This document shows positions 46,701 to 54,866 of a stretch of DNA of 64,000 nt, in pieces. Below the pieces are notes generated by a model. It was given only the letters and a program-made list of their open reading frames with translations. It did not search any database and was not told the DNA's origin. A program made the translations under genes and the position numbers. Position 1 is the first letter of the stretch; every line of letters starts with the position of its first letter. Origin of the DNA: Burhinus oedicnemus (taxonomy: Eukaryota; Chordata; Aves; Charadriiformes; Burhinidae); assembly GCA_008921705.1 (NCBI GenBank), contig VFFE01008475.1, positions 879,445-943,444 of the forward strand, in the 5' to 3' direction.

Positions 46701-49339
46701 AGTGCAGGGTCCTTCTGGAAGGACACCCAGAAGACAGCGGTGGCTTGAGCACACCAGTTGTTTTGAGCACTAACTTCACCATAGGAGTCCAGTTTAAATC
46801 CCTCCGTCGTGTGTGTGAACCAGGACTTCAAAGTCAGATTTGCCATCGTCAGGAGGTACTGAGGTTGTCATTCAGCAGTTGGTCACCCGAAATTGCAAAG
46901 GAAGCGCTTTTGAAGCTATTGCTTTTTAGAAAAGACAGTCTTGATCGGCATCCAGTCACCTTTAGACCCTCTCCCCTTGTAATGGCTTCTTTTTAATACT
47001 CATTTAAGGAAACCTGTTGCCTTGCTTCTCTGCTAATTTTTTTTTTTTAATTTTTAGTATTATTACTTTTAGTTTTGGGAAGTACTAGAGTGTTATTTTT
47101 CTGCTGAGTGGGAGAAGGAAACTGCCTTTTGTTTGGTGAATGTTCCCAGGGTGGTGGGGTATGTTTGTGGAAAATTCTTCTAAAGGTGCTGATGGTACTT
47201 TTAAGGAATACTGCCCAAACCTGTGGTATTAAACAATTCTTCAGGTTGCATTTTTTTATGGTTTTATGTTTTGAGTTTATAGGTGGTGACATTTTCTTTT
47301 GGTTTTGCAGTATGTTAAGTAAGGCATATTTAGTATTAAAAAACCCATGATCTTTATGTTAGCATGGCTGCAAAGACTGGGAGAATGGTCTTCCCAGAAT
47401 GGTTTTGCCATTTTTAAGATATAATGTGTTCTAACATGCTAGGTAACAAAAATAACTAAGAAGAGGTCTTAGTTCTCTCTTCTTCCTTAGCTAAGTTGTA
47501 TGCTTACAAATAATCGCATAACGCTGATTTATATTTTTTTTCCCCAGGGTATGGTCTTCATTGCCACCGAGCTATCATCACCATCTGCAAACTGATTGGC
47601 ATCAAAGACATGTACGCCAAGGTTTCTGGATCCAAAAACTTGATTAACATTACCAGAGCTCTCTTTAAAGGCTTGACACAACAGGTAGATTGCGCTCTCG
47701 GTGGTTCTCTACATTAGGTTAGGGGGCAGAACGGGATTGATATTGTAATAGTTTGCGGTCAAACAGTTTATATTCTAGGCTTAAAATGGAGTCATTTTCC
47801 AAAGAGCAAACAAAATCAGCATGTGAATAATTCCTCAGCAGCTGTATGAAGTTGCCCAGTCAGAAATAGCTGTTCCACAGCCAGGTGCCTCCAGGGGACA
47901 TCTGAATTTCTGGGCTTTCATTTGCAGTATTTTTGGTGACATTTGAAAAATCGTGGGCAGAGGAAGTTGCGGCCCCGCTTTGGTTGGTGCTGCTGCTTGT
48001 TTGTCTGCATTCTGCGTTTTCATGCCTAAGGACTGAACGTTACAGCTGCTTCTATTGCTAGTATAATTAAGATCTCTGAAATAAATCGGGGAGGTGGTGT
48101 CATTTCGTCTAACTCAAAGTGCTCACAATGGAGATGTCTCTGAGCCAGCTGCCTGTAGTTGATGGAAAGATCCAACACGCTGCATTTCCTCTGACTTCCT
48201 TTGAACGCCAGCCTTGGGATGAGTCAGGCCTTTGGAAATTTCTGGTTATCTCATTTGGTCATAGAGTCTTGGTAGCCGCTGGGATTTAGCTGCTTCCATT
48301 CCCAATGTAGCCCTGCAAAGCTATAGTTGTCAAATCTGTCGCCCCGTCCTAGCCACCTTCCTCAGCTTAGCCTGGGGAGGGAGTTATGACCCTCTTTGCC
48401 CAGTGAGACGGTTACAGACGCTAATTAGTATGGGAGGTTAATCAGACTTGAGGAAGTCTGGCATATGTTTCCAATGCCCTGTCTCTGAGAAGTCTTCCAC
48501 AGAATTAATAGAATAGAAAAAAGGCCTGCTGTGTCGGTTATTGCTTTGAGAGATGGGCACTCGATGTATTTCTCGACTGCCCTGAATGGAAAAAAATTCC
48601 TGTTCCCAGTAGACATTTATTCTGTAAATTCTGAATGTTAACAAAACAACTTGTATGCGAGGAAGAGGTATAGTTGAAAATAATGTAAATCTATATGATT
48701 ATATTAGTTAATATTACCTGTCAGGGCAGTCATAAACGCTTTGCTGTTGTCAAAGCAAAATTTATATCCGTATAAAGACATAAAAGCTGCACGTTACTAA
48801 CATGCCAACATGCATCTTTGTTAGTGGCATGTGCCTTTTCTGGCCAGATACTTTCCAGAAGCAAATTCCTCTAGGATGACGTTGTAATGCTAATATATTT
48901 GCAGTCTGGTTACCTGAATTCCTGCTCCTTATGCAATTAGCTCATTTGAAACCCATGAGGATGAGCCTGACGAGTCATTTATTTGACGCAGTTTAGACTG
49001 TTTACTAGTAAATTACTTTTTTTTCCCTACCCTGTATACCGTGTAGAGTTTGACCCGAAGTAAACCAACATTGTGCATCACGGCTTTGATTGTCGTTTCT
49101 CTTTCCTGCTCCAGGAGACTCACCAACAGTTAGCGAACCAGAAGAGTCTCTATGTAGTGGAGTTCCGGGAGGAGCAGGGTCCTCTGCCCATCGTTGTGGC
49201 GCTGCCTGAGGGGACTGTCCGCAAGGATCCCGAGCCTGAAGATGAGGTTCCAGACACAAAGCTGGAGTGGAGTGATGTGAAAGAAGCTCAGGGAATGAAG
49301 AAATCTCCCTGGGCCAATGTCAGACGGACAATATGGTAA
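4609..49339 (+). CDS. MRPS5: MRPS5, mitochondrial ribosomal protein uS5m (5' partial, 9 coding exons)
   Basis: The product is the mitochondrial homologue of bacterial ribosomal protein S5. It sits in the small subunit of the mitoribosome and supports decoding in the matrix. Coding exons seen: 4609-4734, 5042-5275, 11282-11316, 31813-31903, 36722-36768, 37885-37942, 39545-39607, 47548-47684 and 49115-49339. All introns are GT-AG and the phases join without a stop into 337 codons plus TAA. The basic mitochondrial extension ([11 protein letters not shown]) is followed by the N-terminal S5 domain at about residues 131-196 ([20 protein letters not shown]) and the C-terminal S5 fold at about 215-290 ([20 protein letters not shown]). 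The mammalian protein is about 430 residues, so roughly 93 N-terminal residues, including the start codon and targeting peptide, are missing. No exon for them is visible in 1-4608. The first two visible bases (TG) complete a codon begun in an unseen exon. The assignment is from recognised family sequence; expression is not shown. Confidence 0.96.
5042..5275 (+). CDS. MRPS5: MRPS5 coding exon b
   Basis: The acceptor AG is at 5040-5041 and the donor GTAAGA at 5276. The preceding intron is only 307 bp. The exon reads [13 protein letters not shown], then a charged, probably helical segment rich in E, K, R and Q, then [10 protein letters not shown] and SPDPGPNG. This matches the conserved GFLWPGLN and GWSG..WGG..PDPGP landmarks of animal MRPS5. 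It is the longest coding exon in the window (234 bp). Confidence 0.95.
8842..9802 (+). mobile_element. CR1 LINE with RT C-terminal region and 3'UTR
   Basis: One of the longest CR1 copies here (about 960 bp). It starts in reverse-transcriptase motif [17 protein letters not shown] and [11 protein letters not shown], with the catalytic Asp-Asp intact at about 8914-8919. A TGA at 8992-8994 interrupts the frame where CGA (Arg) is expected, a typical CpG-decay change. A frame change near 9440 separates the segment ending LETRR from the segment starting [13 protein letters not shown]. The tail ends ATTCCATGATTCTATGATCC. It is inactive. Confidence 0.93.
10030..10041. repeat. Homopolymer run of 12 G
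   Basis: Twelve consecutive G bases after GAAATTGAT. It is an intronic mononucleotide tract whose exact length is prone to sequencing error. Confidence 0.9.
11282..11316 (+). CDS. MRPS5: MRPS5 coding exon c (35-nt micro-exon)
   Basis: A 35-base exon sits between a CCCAACAG acceptor and a GTAAGC donor. With the split glycine/glutamate codon from exon b it encodes [12 protein letters not shown], the link into the S5 domain. Because 35 is not a multiple of three, skipping it would shift the frame. It is flanked by introns of 6.0 kb and 20.5 kb. Confidence 0.93.
12272..13046 (+). mobile_element. CR1 LINE 3' fragment
   Basis: About 775 bp of CR1 3' coding and tail ([65 protein letters not shown]), ending TTCTATGATTCTATGA. 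The reading frame changes near 12500. It inserted in the 20.5-kb MRPS5 intron in the sense direction. Confidence 0.93.
13357..13382. repeat. Perfect 11-bp hairpin
   Basis: TCTCTGACCAC (13357-13367) pairs exactly with GTGGTCAGAGA (13372-13382) across the 4-base loop CAGT. It is in a unique-looking part of the long intron. Confidence 0.85.
14572..15800 (-). mobile_element. CR1 LINE, longest copy, reverse strand, RT region decayed
   Basis: About 1.2 kb. On the - strand it encodes recognisable reverse-transcriptase blocks: [10 protein letters not shown] (motif A region), [20 protein letters not shown] (motif B) and [10 protein letters not shown], where the first Asp of the FADD box has become Asn. 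The 3' end lies at the left (AGAATCATAAAATATC). It is antisense to MRPS5. The Asp-to-Asn change and several stops show it is dead. Confidence 0.92.
17985..18240 (+). mobile_element. Possible ancient CR1 3' fragment
   Basis: Heavily diverged text keeps the order of a CR1 3' end: GGGAGATTTAGACGTAAAGA, then a region like 'tgggttgtctcggag', then TCACTGGAGGTTTTTAAAAA and CAAGTTAGATAAATCTGTC. There is no octamer tail. The identification rests on order of motifs only. Confidence 0.45.
18490..18527. repeat. TA-rich microsatellite
   Basis: A run of TA dinucleotides with G and GA interruptions (ATATATATATATATGTATATG). It is low complexity only. Confidence 0.8.
20399..20620 (-). mobile_element. CR1 LINE 3' fragment, cut by assembly gap
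   Basis: It starts CACAGAATGGTTTGGGTTGG and runs through CCAACCCCCCTGCCATGGGC and CAACCTGGCCTTGAACACC until the first N. The remaining 5' part is hidden in the gap, so its length is unknown. Confidence 0.9.
20621..21589. other. Assembly gap (969 Ns)
   Basis: An unbroken run of N. It begins inside a CR1 element and ends in AT-rich unique-looking sequence. Any open frame drawn across it is meaningless. Confidence 1.
22055..22196 (-). mobile_element. Short CR1 3' end, reverse, left half of head-to-head pair
   Basis: About 140 bp of CR1 tail on the - strand (CATAGACTCGTTTAGGTTGG, TCTACCAGGTCTGCCACTAA, CACATCTGGGGATGG). It stops abruptly where the + strand copy begins at about 22197. Confidence 0.88.
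22197..22638 (+). mobile_element. CR1 LINE 3' fragment, right half of head-to-head pair
   Basis: It runs from AAGGGCAACGAAGCTGGTGA to GATTCTATGATT. It includes [20 protein letters not shown] and [19 protein letters not shown] in one open frame of 89 codons. It is very close to the CR1 at 8842-9802 in the shared part, so it is the same subfamily. Its last 140 bp are nearly complementary to 22055-22196. Confidence 0.92.
23351..23886 (+). mobile_element. CR1 LINE 3' fragment
   Basis: It runs from CTTGTGAGACCCCACTTGG through CTGGAGCCCTCAACACAAG, GGACGAGGGGTGATGGC, CCAGAGAAGCTGTGGCTGCC and CCCTGCCCATGGCAGGAGG to CCTATGATTCTTTGATTC. It is the 'AAGCTGTGGCTGCCCC' subfamily shared with the copies at 32.4 and 51.1 kb. 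Confidence 0.92.
26600..26960 (+). repeat. Two-unit tandem duplication inside copy A
   Basis: A segment with AACATACAGGGACACAAACC, GACGGACAAAC and AACCAAACCTGGGTAGCCACA (about 26640-26755) recurs in diverged form as AAATATACGGAGACACAAAGC, GACAGACAGAC and AAACAGACCTTGTTGGTCACA (about 26830-26940). Spacing is about 190 bp. Copy B shows the same two units, so the duplication predates the split of the copies. Confidence 0.6.
27340..27620 (+). repeat. Tandem units of about 185 bp in copy A
   Basis: A motif of the form GGTGTGG.TGCCCCT.GC.TGTGGTGTC.GC.ACTGGA.CGAG (27348-27400) recurs about 185 bp later (27533-27580, TGTGGTGTCGGCAACCGGAG). Intervening text also repeats GGGAGGGTCCTA twice (27390 and 27440). 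This is diverged, minisatellite-like organisation. Confidence 0.5.
30873..30912. repeat. Perfect 16-bp AT-rich inverted repeat
   Basis: The left arm TATATAGTTTATATAT (30873-30888) and right arm ATATATAAACTATATA (30897-30912) are exact reverse complements around an 8-base loop. It sits inside a TA-rich tract (about 30820-30925) of the 20.5-kb intron. It may extrude as a cruciform, but no function is visible. Confidence 0.9.
30985..31140 (-). mobile_element. Old MIR-like SINE fragment
   Basis: The + strand text shows the complement of MIR in order: GTGACTTGCCTATAGTCATG, GTCCGTAGCAGAGACGGAAG, ATTTCGATTTCCAGAGTGC and AACCATAATGCCACCTGTCT. These fit the MIR core (GTGACTTGCCCAAGGTCACA.. GGCAGAGCCGGGATTCGAAC). 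It is diverged, as expected for an amniote-wide ancient SINE. Confidence 0.55.
31813..31903 (+). CDS. MRPS5: MRPS5 coding exon d (start of S5 N-terminal domain)
   Basis: The acceptor CTTCTTCAG ends at 31812 and the donor GTATGT starts at 31904. It starts in phase 0 and encodes [20 protein letters not shown] followed by [11 protein letters not shown]. The glycine-rich GNGKGAAG is the signature of the uS5 N-terminal RNA-binding domain. Confidence 0.96.
31904..36721. other. MRPS5 intron d-e
   Basis: 4.8 kb, with one CR1 (32378-32702). The remainder is AT-rich. A duplicated 20-mer context, TGTCACTGTCTTTTTAAAA, appears at about 34399 and 34440. An open frame on the - strand at 35445-35750 has no recognisable family and no splice context. 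Confidence 0.75.
32378..32702 (+). mobile_element. CR1 LINE 3' fragment
   Basis: It starts near TTAAAGGGGGCCTACAGGAA, continues CAGAGAAGCTGTGGCTGCCC and TCCATGGCAGGGGGGTTGG, and ends ATTCTATGATTCTGTGATTT. It lies 475 bp past MRPS5 exon d, in sense orientation. Confidence 0.93.
36722..36768 (+). CDS. MRPS5: MRPS5 coding exon e
   Basis: A 47-base exon. The acceptor is TCTTGCAG and the donor GTACGT. It encodes [16 protein letters not shown], the continuation of the S5 N-terminal domain (family pattern G(F/Y)..GKA.....A..KA). It ends on a codon boundary. Confidence 0.95.
36908..37360 (-). mobile_element. CR1 LINE 3' fragment, reverse
   Basis: It starts at its tail AAATCATAGAATCATTTAGG and proceeds CAACCATTAACCCAACACTG, GGCGATTCCACCACTTCCC to CCTTCACCAGCTTTGTTGC. 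The - strand retains a 130-codon open frame ([20 protein letters not shown]...), a relic of CR1 ORF2. It lies between MRPS5 exons e and f, antisense, 140 bp from exon e. Confidence 0.93.
37885..37942 (+). CDS. MRPS5: MRPS5 coding exon f
   Basis: The acceptor is ATTCCTTAG and the donor GTAAGT. It encodes [19 protein letters not shown], the helix that closes the S5 N-terminal domain, and ends with the first base of an isoleucine codon completed in the next exon. Confidence 0.95.
39545..39607 (+). CDS. MRPS5: MRPS5 coding exon g
   Basis: The acceptor is CTCCTCCAG and the donor GTAATT. It encodes (I)[20 protein letters not shown], the strand and linker between the two S5 subdomains. The frame continues into exon h through a split glycine codon. 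Confidence 0.95.
40545..41740 (-). mobile_element. LTR-like non-coding repeat, copy B
   Basis: This is the reverse-oriented partner of copy A. From 41740 downward the complement reads CTAAGGGTATGTTGAAGG, AACATACAGGGACACAAACG, GAGAACCAAACCTGG, CCGTATCTTCCCC, GACTTGTGAATGTGGAGTGC and finally AGGGTCCTGGGCTG, in the same order as copy A. It lacks the equivalent of roughly 27.12-27.76 kb of copy A. It is not coding: open frames here are by-products of GC-rich composition. It lies in the intron between MRPS5 exons g and h. Confidence 0.62.
43446..44055 (-). mobile_element. CR1 LINE fragment, reverse, diverged
   Basis: About 600 bp, from CAGGTTGAGGCTGGAAGGGA through GGTCACGCAGAGCAAGCTGC, CACTGGGCACCACTAAAAAG and GGACACGTTGATCCAGG to GCTGCAAGGGCACATTGCTG. 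It lacks the terminal octamers. It is older than most copies in this window. Confidence 0.85.
47548..47684 (+). CDS. MRPS5: MRPS5 coding exon h (S5 C-terminal domain)
   Basis: The acceptor is TTTCCCCAG and the donor GTAGAT. It encodes [20 protein letters not shown], then [10 protein letters not shown] and a leucine-rich stretch ending GLTQQ. This is the uS5 C-terminal fold and the best conserved part of the protein. It follows the 7.9-kb intron that holds repeat copy B. Confidence 0.97.
47685..49114. other. MRPS5 last intron
   Basis: 1.4 kb between donor GTAGAT and acceptor TGCTCCAG. No repeat or extra exon is visible. Confidence 0.75.
49115..49339 (+). CDS. MRPS5: MRPS5 last coding exon i and stop
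   Basis: The acceptor is TGCTCCAG. It encodes [20 protein letters not shown], the [14 protein letters not shown] acidic segment and a C terminus ending ANVRRTIW, with TAA at 49337-49339. The PEPEDEVPD motif is shared with mammalian MRPS5. The final residues differ from the mammalian ending, which is usual at this C terminus. Confidence 0.96.
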   Translation, partial: ETHQQLANQKSLYVVEFREEQGPLPIVVALPEGTVRKDPEPEDEVPDTKLEWSDVKEAQGMKKSPWANVRRTIW

Positions 49340-49710
49340 AAGCTTCAGTCCCTCTGTCTCTTCTGCTCAGAGATGCAACTGGGAAAGCCCAACCCAACTG
49401 GACAGGTTGTCTATGCTTGCATTTCAGAGGAGGGCACCAGTAGCTCTCTCATGCCATTCATATCGCTGCTCCCATTGCTACTACTCAGTAACACTGTTTG
49501 CTTTCCCACAATTCTTCTGACCACTGTTCGACTAGGGACGTTCAGATGGAAGCAGCCAGTGAACATGACTTTGTCTTCAAGCATGCATTTACTTGACTCC
49601 TGAAGATTATGTTTGATCAACAGATCCCATGTTTCTTTTACAAGCTCTTGGGAAACTACTGAAAAGATAAGATTGTGAAAACAATAAAGAATCCTTAGAA
49701 TTAGTTCAGT
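49340..49710 (+). other. MRPS5: MRPS5 3'UTR
   Basis: About 370 bases follow the stop codon before a canonical polyadenylation signal. No repeat is visible inside. The end is placed about 20 bases beyond the signal and is inferred rather than observed. Confidence 0.7.
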
Positions 49711-49731
49711 GTGGGTTTGTTGGGGTCTTTT
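49683..49731 (+). terminator. MRPS5 polyadenylation signal with downstream GT-rich element
   Basis: AATAAA is at 49683-49688. It is followed by a GT-rich stretch (GTGTGGGTTTGTTGGGGTC) at about 49709-49727 and a T run, the standard layout of a vertebrate cleavage site. It is the first AATAAA after the MRPS5 stop. Confidence 0.8.
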
Positions 49732-50555
49732 TTGCAAAGTGCCGATGTCTGGGAGATCTTGAAGCAGGCAGCTGTAGTGGGAGTTAAAGTGTGCGCTCTC
49801 CGTCTCACTCCCTAGGCTCACTCATTATGCTGGGGGAACTGTGAAAGCAGAAAGTAGAAGTTGTGTGCCTTCTGGTGGAGGGAAGGAGGGCAACGTGATG
49901 GTGGGCAACAGCTGAAGTTGTGCAAACACTGTTCATCCAAGTGGGGGAGTTCCCCAAATGAGGCAGAGCCCAAATATCTGAGGACAGCCACCCCACAGTC
50001 TCCTGTGGGATATTGCAGTGTTTTGACAGGTGTTGGAAGTCCAAAACCTGCAATCCAGCCTTTCTTATGGTACTCTCCTCTGCACGAGTGCTAGGATAAG
50101 ACCTGACTTAATTTTCTGCGAGTTTGGTACTGAGCACAGAAGAGTCTCGGATCTACCCAGAACTCAGAAAGTGCTACAGCTGTCAGAGCATTAAAGGAGA
50201 AAGACCAAGTCCATGATACACACCGGCCTCTGACCAGAGGTGGAGTAAAACCCCTTCACGTAGCAGATCTCCAGCTGAAGCACACAGAGGTACATGCCAG
50301 ATGCTAGATTAGCTGACTCGTTGGAGGATCCATCACCCAAGTCCCACCAGAAGATAAAACAAACTCTGCATCCACATGCTAGGACACAACGCTCTACCTG
50401 GCAACTCCCATCTTTTTGTCTTGGGCATGGCAAAAGAGACAGTGCAACCGAACCCAAAAAATGTTTTATCACAAAGTGTAAGAGCACTCCAGGCTATTGT
50501 TGGAGTTTTGTTGTTTTAGCAATTCAGGAGTTAAGTTCTGTGCCTCCCAGTCTCT

Positions 50556-50946
50556 GAGGAGCGGCTGAGGGAACTGGGGTTGTTCAGCCTGGAGAAGAGG
50601 AGGCTGAGGGGAGACCTTATCGCTCTCTACGACTACCTGAAAGAAGGTTGTAGCGAGGGGACAGTCAGGCTTTTCTCCCAGGTGATAGGACAAGAGGAAA
50701 TGGCCACAAGTTGCACCAGGGGAGATTTTGGATGGATATTAGGAAAACTTTCTTCACCGAAAGGGTTGTCAAGCATTGGAACAGGCTGCGCAGGGAAGTG
50801 GTGGAGTCACCATCCCTGGAGGTATTTAGAAGCTGGGCAGACGTGGTGCTGAGGGACATGGGTTAGTGGTGGTTTTGGCAGTGTTAGTGTGATGGTTGAA
50901 CTCGATGATCTTAAAGGTCCCTTCCAACATAGACGATGCTATGACT
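50556..50946 (+). mobile_element. CR1 LINE 3' fragment
   Basis: It reads GAGGAGCGGCTGAGGGAACT, CTTATCGCTCTCTACGACTA, GTTGCACCAGGGGAGATTTT and GGTTGTCAAGCATTGGAAC, with a decayed tail (GACGATGCTATGACTATGC). Confidence 0.9.
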
Positions 50947-51084
50947 ATGCTAAAAGATTCTTGTACCACCTGTTTTACTTCAAGACCAGCCTGGGAATTT
51001 ACATTTGAAGCTCTGATGTTAAAGACATTTAGGAGCAATATTTTTCATTGATTTTGAAAGGAAATGAAATGCATTTTGATTTGA

Positions 51085-51402
51085 AAGCTGGAGAGGGACT
51101 TTTTACAAGGGTATGTAGTGATAGGACAAGGGGTGATAGCTTCAAACTGGAAGAGGGGAGATTTAGATTAGATCTCAGGAAGAAATTTTTCATTCTGAGG
51201 GTGGTGAGACACTGGCCCAGGTTGCCCAGAGAAGCTGTGGCTGCCCCATCCCTGGAGGTGTTCAAGGCCAGGTTGGACGGGGCTTGGAGCAACCAGGTCT
51301 AGTGGGAGGTGTCCCTGCCCATGGCAGGGGGGTTGGAACTAGATGGTCTTTAAGGTCCCTTCCAACCTCAACCATTCTGTGATTCTGTGATTCTATGATT
51401 TT
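51085..51402 (+). mobile_element. CR1 LINE 3' fragment
   Basis: It starts near AAAGCTGGAGAGGGACTTTT, continues GATAGGACAAGGGGTGATAG and CCAGAGAAGCTGTGGCTGCC, and ends in the octamers ATTCTGTGATTCTGTGATTC. It has an open 84-codon relic frame. It is 140 bp from another + strand CR1. Confidence 0.93.
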
Positions 51403-51420
51403 AGTGCAGGTTTCTGAAGA

Positions 51421-51497
51421 CAGCAGGCATGGCGAATTTAATTGAGTTTTATCTCACTCTGGTAATGAAAATTCTAATTCACAGGCCATGCCTGCTG
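51421..51497. repeat. 13-bp inverted repeat with extended imperfect stem
   Basis: CAGCAGGCATGGC (51421-51433) pairs with GCCATGCCTGCTG (51485-51497). Inside it, GAATTTAATT on the left faces AATTCTAATTC on the right with a small bulge, extending the stem. It starts about 20 bases after a CR1 tail. Confidence 0.8.
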
Positions 51498-52987
51498 GGT
51501 AGTTAGCTGAAGGCTTTATTCCCATTTTCAGCTCAATCTAAATCCACCATCCATAGGATGCAAAGTGTTCCATTTGCAAACTTCTTTGTAAGCAAGCGTA
51601 TCAAACTACTGTTTGAGGATGCGTGCTCACGTTTAGCTTGCATCTTCCTGTTGAGCAAAATCAGGAATGAATAAACCTGGGCCAAAGGAAGCAAATCTTG
51701 CTGCATTTAGACAACCTTCAGTTTGCCTCCGTCCTTGCAGAAACAGTGAGCTGAAGCGAGTTGGCTCTGCTACTGACCCGAAACAGCCTCCACCTGGGTA
51801 GTCGACAGAGCCTAAAGTGACTGTTTGGATCAGCTGTTTGTCAATTGCTTCCCTGCGCTGCAGTGAGCAGATGGATCATGCCAGCATTTTCTCTCTTCTC
51901 AGAATTGGGAATGAGGTGATTGCATCCACACTTGGAGATGTCCTGCTGTTTCCTTGCGCTCTGTTCTTGCATTTCCTCACCCAACACATATGGAAAAGAC
52001 CCCATATTCTGGCCTAGCAATGGGGATGGTGCCACGGGAGATCATACAAGGCCACTGCTGCACAAAAATTGGGGATGTGGGTGATGTCAAGGTCTCCAGC
52101 AATGCCCCACCTATGTGGTGGGATGAGATGGCAGAATTGGGCAGGCCGTTGTGTGATCTTGGGAAGGGCTGAAGAAAGACAAGCTGTAGGGACAGGTCCT
52201 TCACTGGCAGCACCCAATGCAGAGCAAGCTGTAAAGTCCAGCACTTCCCTGGACCTGAATGCTGTTCCTTGTTCAACCCAAAGAGATCTCACACCACGTT
52301 TTTCCCAGCTTATAAGGTGCATCACGCGACACAAGGGTCCCAGCCTGTCTTTGGTGAGTAGAGGTCTGCAAACAGACGTCTCCCTTGAATCCCTCCTTGG
52401 TCACTCAGCAATTTCTGTTCTCGCTGCTAGTGCAGGGTAAAATAACATATTTTTCTTGGTGGATCTTGCCTCCATCAGCCAAAGCACTGGGGAGCGTCTG
52501 ACAGATTTCTAGCTGAGGCCTCACAGGTCCACCTTGTGTGCTAGTAGAAACGAGGAGCTGCAAGGTCAGGAAGTGGTGAGGTGAATGTCATTTGCCTTTT
52601 CAGAATGTCAAGTAGTGTAGTAACCACCAATCTCCCTCTTCGCCCAAGGTCTGTGCACCAGCTATGCTTGCATCTGCTCCCATGAGGAGCTGCTTCAGGG
52701 CTGCTCTGCTCTCCAGAGGAGGTTTAGGGTTCTTCTCAGACCCACAGGACAACAACTCATGTTTGAGCACTTCCATGAATCGGGAATAAGGTGTTTCCAT
52801 CCCTGTCTTCAGAGCAAAAGGGGTTTCAGTGCTTGAATCGGTTAGCATGAGGGAGACCAAGGAGCAGGAGGGGGCTGTGGTCTCGGTGCAAAGGTCAGAG
52901 GTGGGGAATGGACCATAGTTGGGTCAGGAGAGGGTGAGGCAGACCGAGCCGGCCATGAGTCAGACTCTGCCGCAGACCCACATGGTC

Positions 52988-53738
52988 ATGTATGGAGTGA
53001 AGCACTTCACTCGTAGAGAGAGGCAGCAATACATTTATTGATGGAAAACAGGGATTTAATGAAGTTTGATGGTAAATGCGACAGTCTAACAAGACTCGAG
53101 ATGGCAAGGCACACTTGGTTATTTACTGCATAGAGGGCAGGGTCAGACAGAGCTGTCAGGGAGACCCTCCCCTTGGGTCAAGGTTTCAGAAAGGACCCCC
53201 TGGCTTTCTAAACTCCTTCTCAGAGAGGAGTCTGGGTGCAGCTGGATGCAATCCTAGTCCTAGGCTTGGTCAAAGGTTTATGTCTAAAGGATTATGTGTG
53301 CACAATCAATCCTTCCTATCACTTCGCTAAGATTTCAAAGTTCAGCATGCTGTTAGTCACTTTCTGTTGCGGCGAGGAATCTCTGAACCTCGAGTAGTAG
53401 TAACCTTGAGGGTGTCCCTGCTCAAGGGGAGATCCTGGCATGCAGCCCGCTGCCGTTCAGGAGAGCTCAAAGGGCTCTTGGGCTGTGCACTATTGATGGG
53501 GTGAGATGATTGACCTATGGTCATATTTGCATATTGACCACAGAACCAGCATTGCTTACGTTAGCCCTTAGCTATTGTGCTGTTATCTGTCCCCCTGAAA
53601 TGACATTGAGCCCCAGATGCCGCCATCACGGCAACATGCACCCATTGTGACCACCATGGGTGGTTATCGCTTGGGCGAGGTTAGGGGAGATAAAGGTCAG
53701 GTGGCACCCGGAGAGGGGGGAGCACACCGTCACACACG
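52988..53738 (-). mobile_element. Probable solo LTR, different ERV family
   Basis: Read on the - strand it starts TGTGTGACGGTGTGCTCCCC. Near its end it has TCAATAAATGTATTGCTGCC followed by CTCTCTCTACGAGTGAAGTG, a typical avian LTR polyadenylation/R region. The length of about 750 bp fits an LTR. The right end (about 53738) is clearer than the left (about 52988, ending CATACA). No clear target duplication or internal genes are seen. Confidence 0.7.
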
Positions 53739-54407
53739 TGGAGCTTTGATCCCTCTGTAGAAGTCATCTTTTGTCGGTTTCCGGTTTTCATAAGTTTGTT
53801 CATCTATGTAGAGATGCTTGTATAGATGTTTTACCCAGCATACAGTTTGGTCACCACTCAGATAAAGCTGACTGTGAAATGAGAAACATCGGAAACTGCT
53901 GCATTTTCCATGGAGCTGGCCAAAGTTTTCTATTAAGTTTCTTTTCTTTCAGACAAAGCAAATTCTTCTCCTGCAATTCAGCAGAAGATGGAAGTGCTTC
54001 TACCTCATTGCATGACTGGAGACAAGGTATCCAATATACAAATATTTGGGGACCAGCTAACATTGCCGTTAAGAAGCTATCTAATTAAGCAAGAGCAACC
54101 AAAATTACAATCTGAACATAGTTAATGAATGGTCTGTCTGTAATCTTTTTGTCACAGAAGCTGAGGTTTTGCCTGCCTTCAAGTGGATAGTTTTAACTGA
54201 AGTCTGATTGCCTGCTCTCTAGAGTAGATGCCTGCAGACCTCCTTGTTTTGCTGGAGGAAGCTGGAGGAGAAGAGCAGAGATGGGAACTCCAGTTACACT
54301 ACCAGTTGAAATCTGGTGGTGGCTGTGGTTTTTAACAGTGTGATAGGACGTGTAAGTGCTCTGAAAAAAGGGCTGATTTGGGGCTTTTTAAATGTGCTGC
54401 TACATCC

Positions 54408-54866
54408 AGCGTGTCCAGAGAAGGGCAATGAAGCTGGTGAAGGGTCTAGAGAACAAGTCCTATGAGGAGTGGCTGAGGAAACTGGGGTTGTTCAGCCTGG
54501 AGAAAAGGAGGCTGTGGGGAAACCTTATGGCTCTCTACAACTACCTGTAAAGAGGTTGTAGCCAGGTGGGGGTCGGTCTCTTCTCCCAAGTAACAAGCTA
54601 TAGGACAAGAGGAAGTGGCCTCAAGTTGTGCCAGGGGAGGTTTAGGATGGATATTAGGAAAAATTTCTTCACCAACAGGGTTATCAAGCATTGGAACGGG
54701 CTGCCCAGGGAAGTGGTGGAGTTGCCATCCCTGGAGGTATTTAAAAGATGGGTAGATGTGATGCTGAGGGACATGGTTTAGTGGTGGACTTGGCAGTGTT
54801 GGGTTAATGGTTGGACTCAATGATCTTAAAGGTCCCTTCCAACCTAGGTGATTCTATGATTCTATG
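54408..54866 (+). mobile_element. CR1 LINE 3' fragment
   Basis: It runs from CGTGTCCAGAGAAGGGCAAT through GAACAAGTCCTATGAGGAGT and AGGTTTAGGATGGATATTAG to GATTCTATGATTCTATGATC. It belongs to the same subfamily as the reverse copy at 36.9-37.4 kb. Confidence 0.94.

Larger units (their letters stand above)
39608..47547. other. MRPS5 intron g-h
   Basis: 7.9 kb. It holds repeat copy B (40545-41740) and a diverged CR1 (43446-44055), plus a short CAG run at about 43058-43072. From 44.06 to 47.5 kb I see nothing identifiable. Confidence 0.75.
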
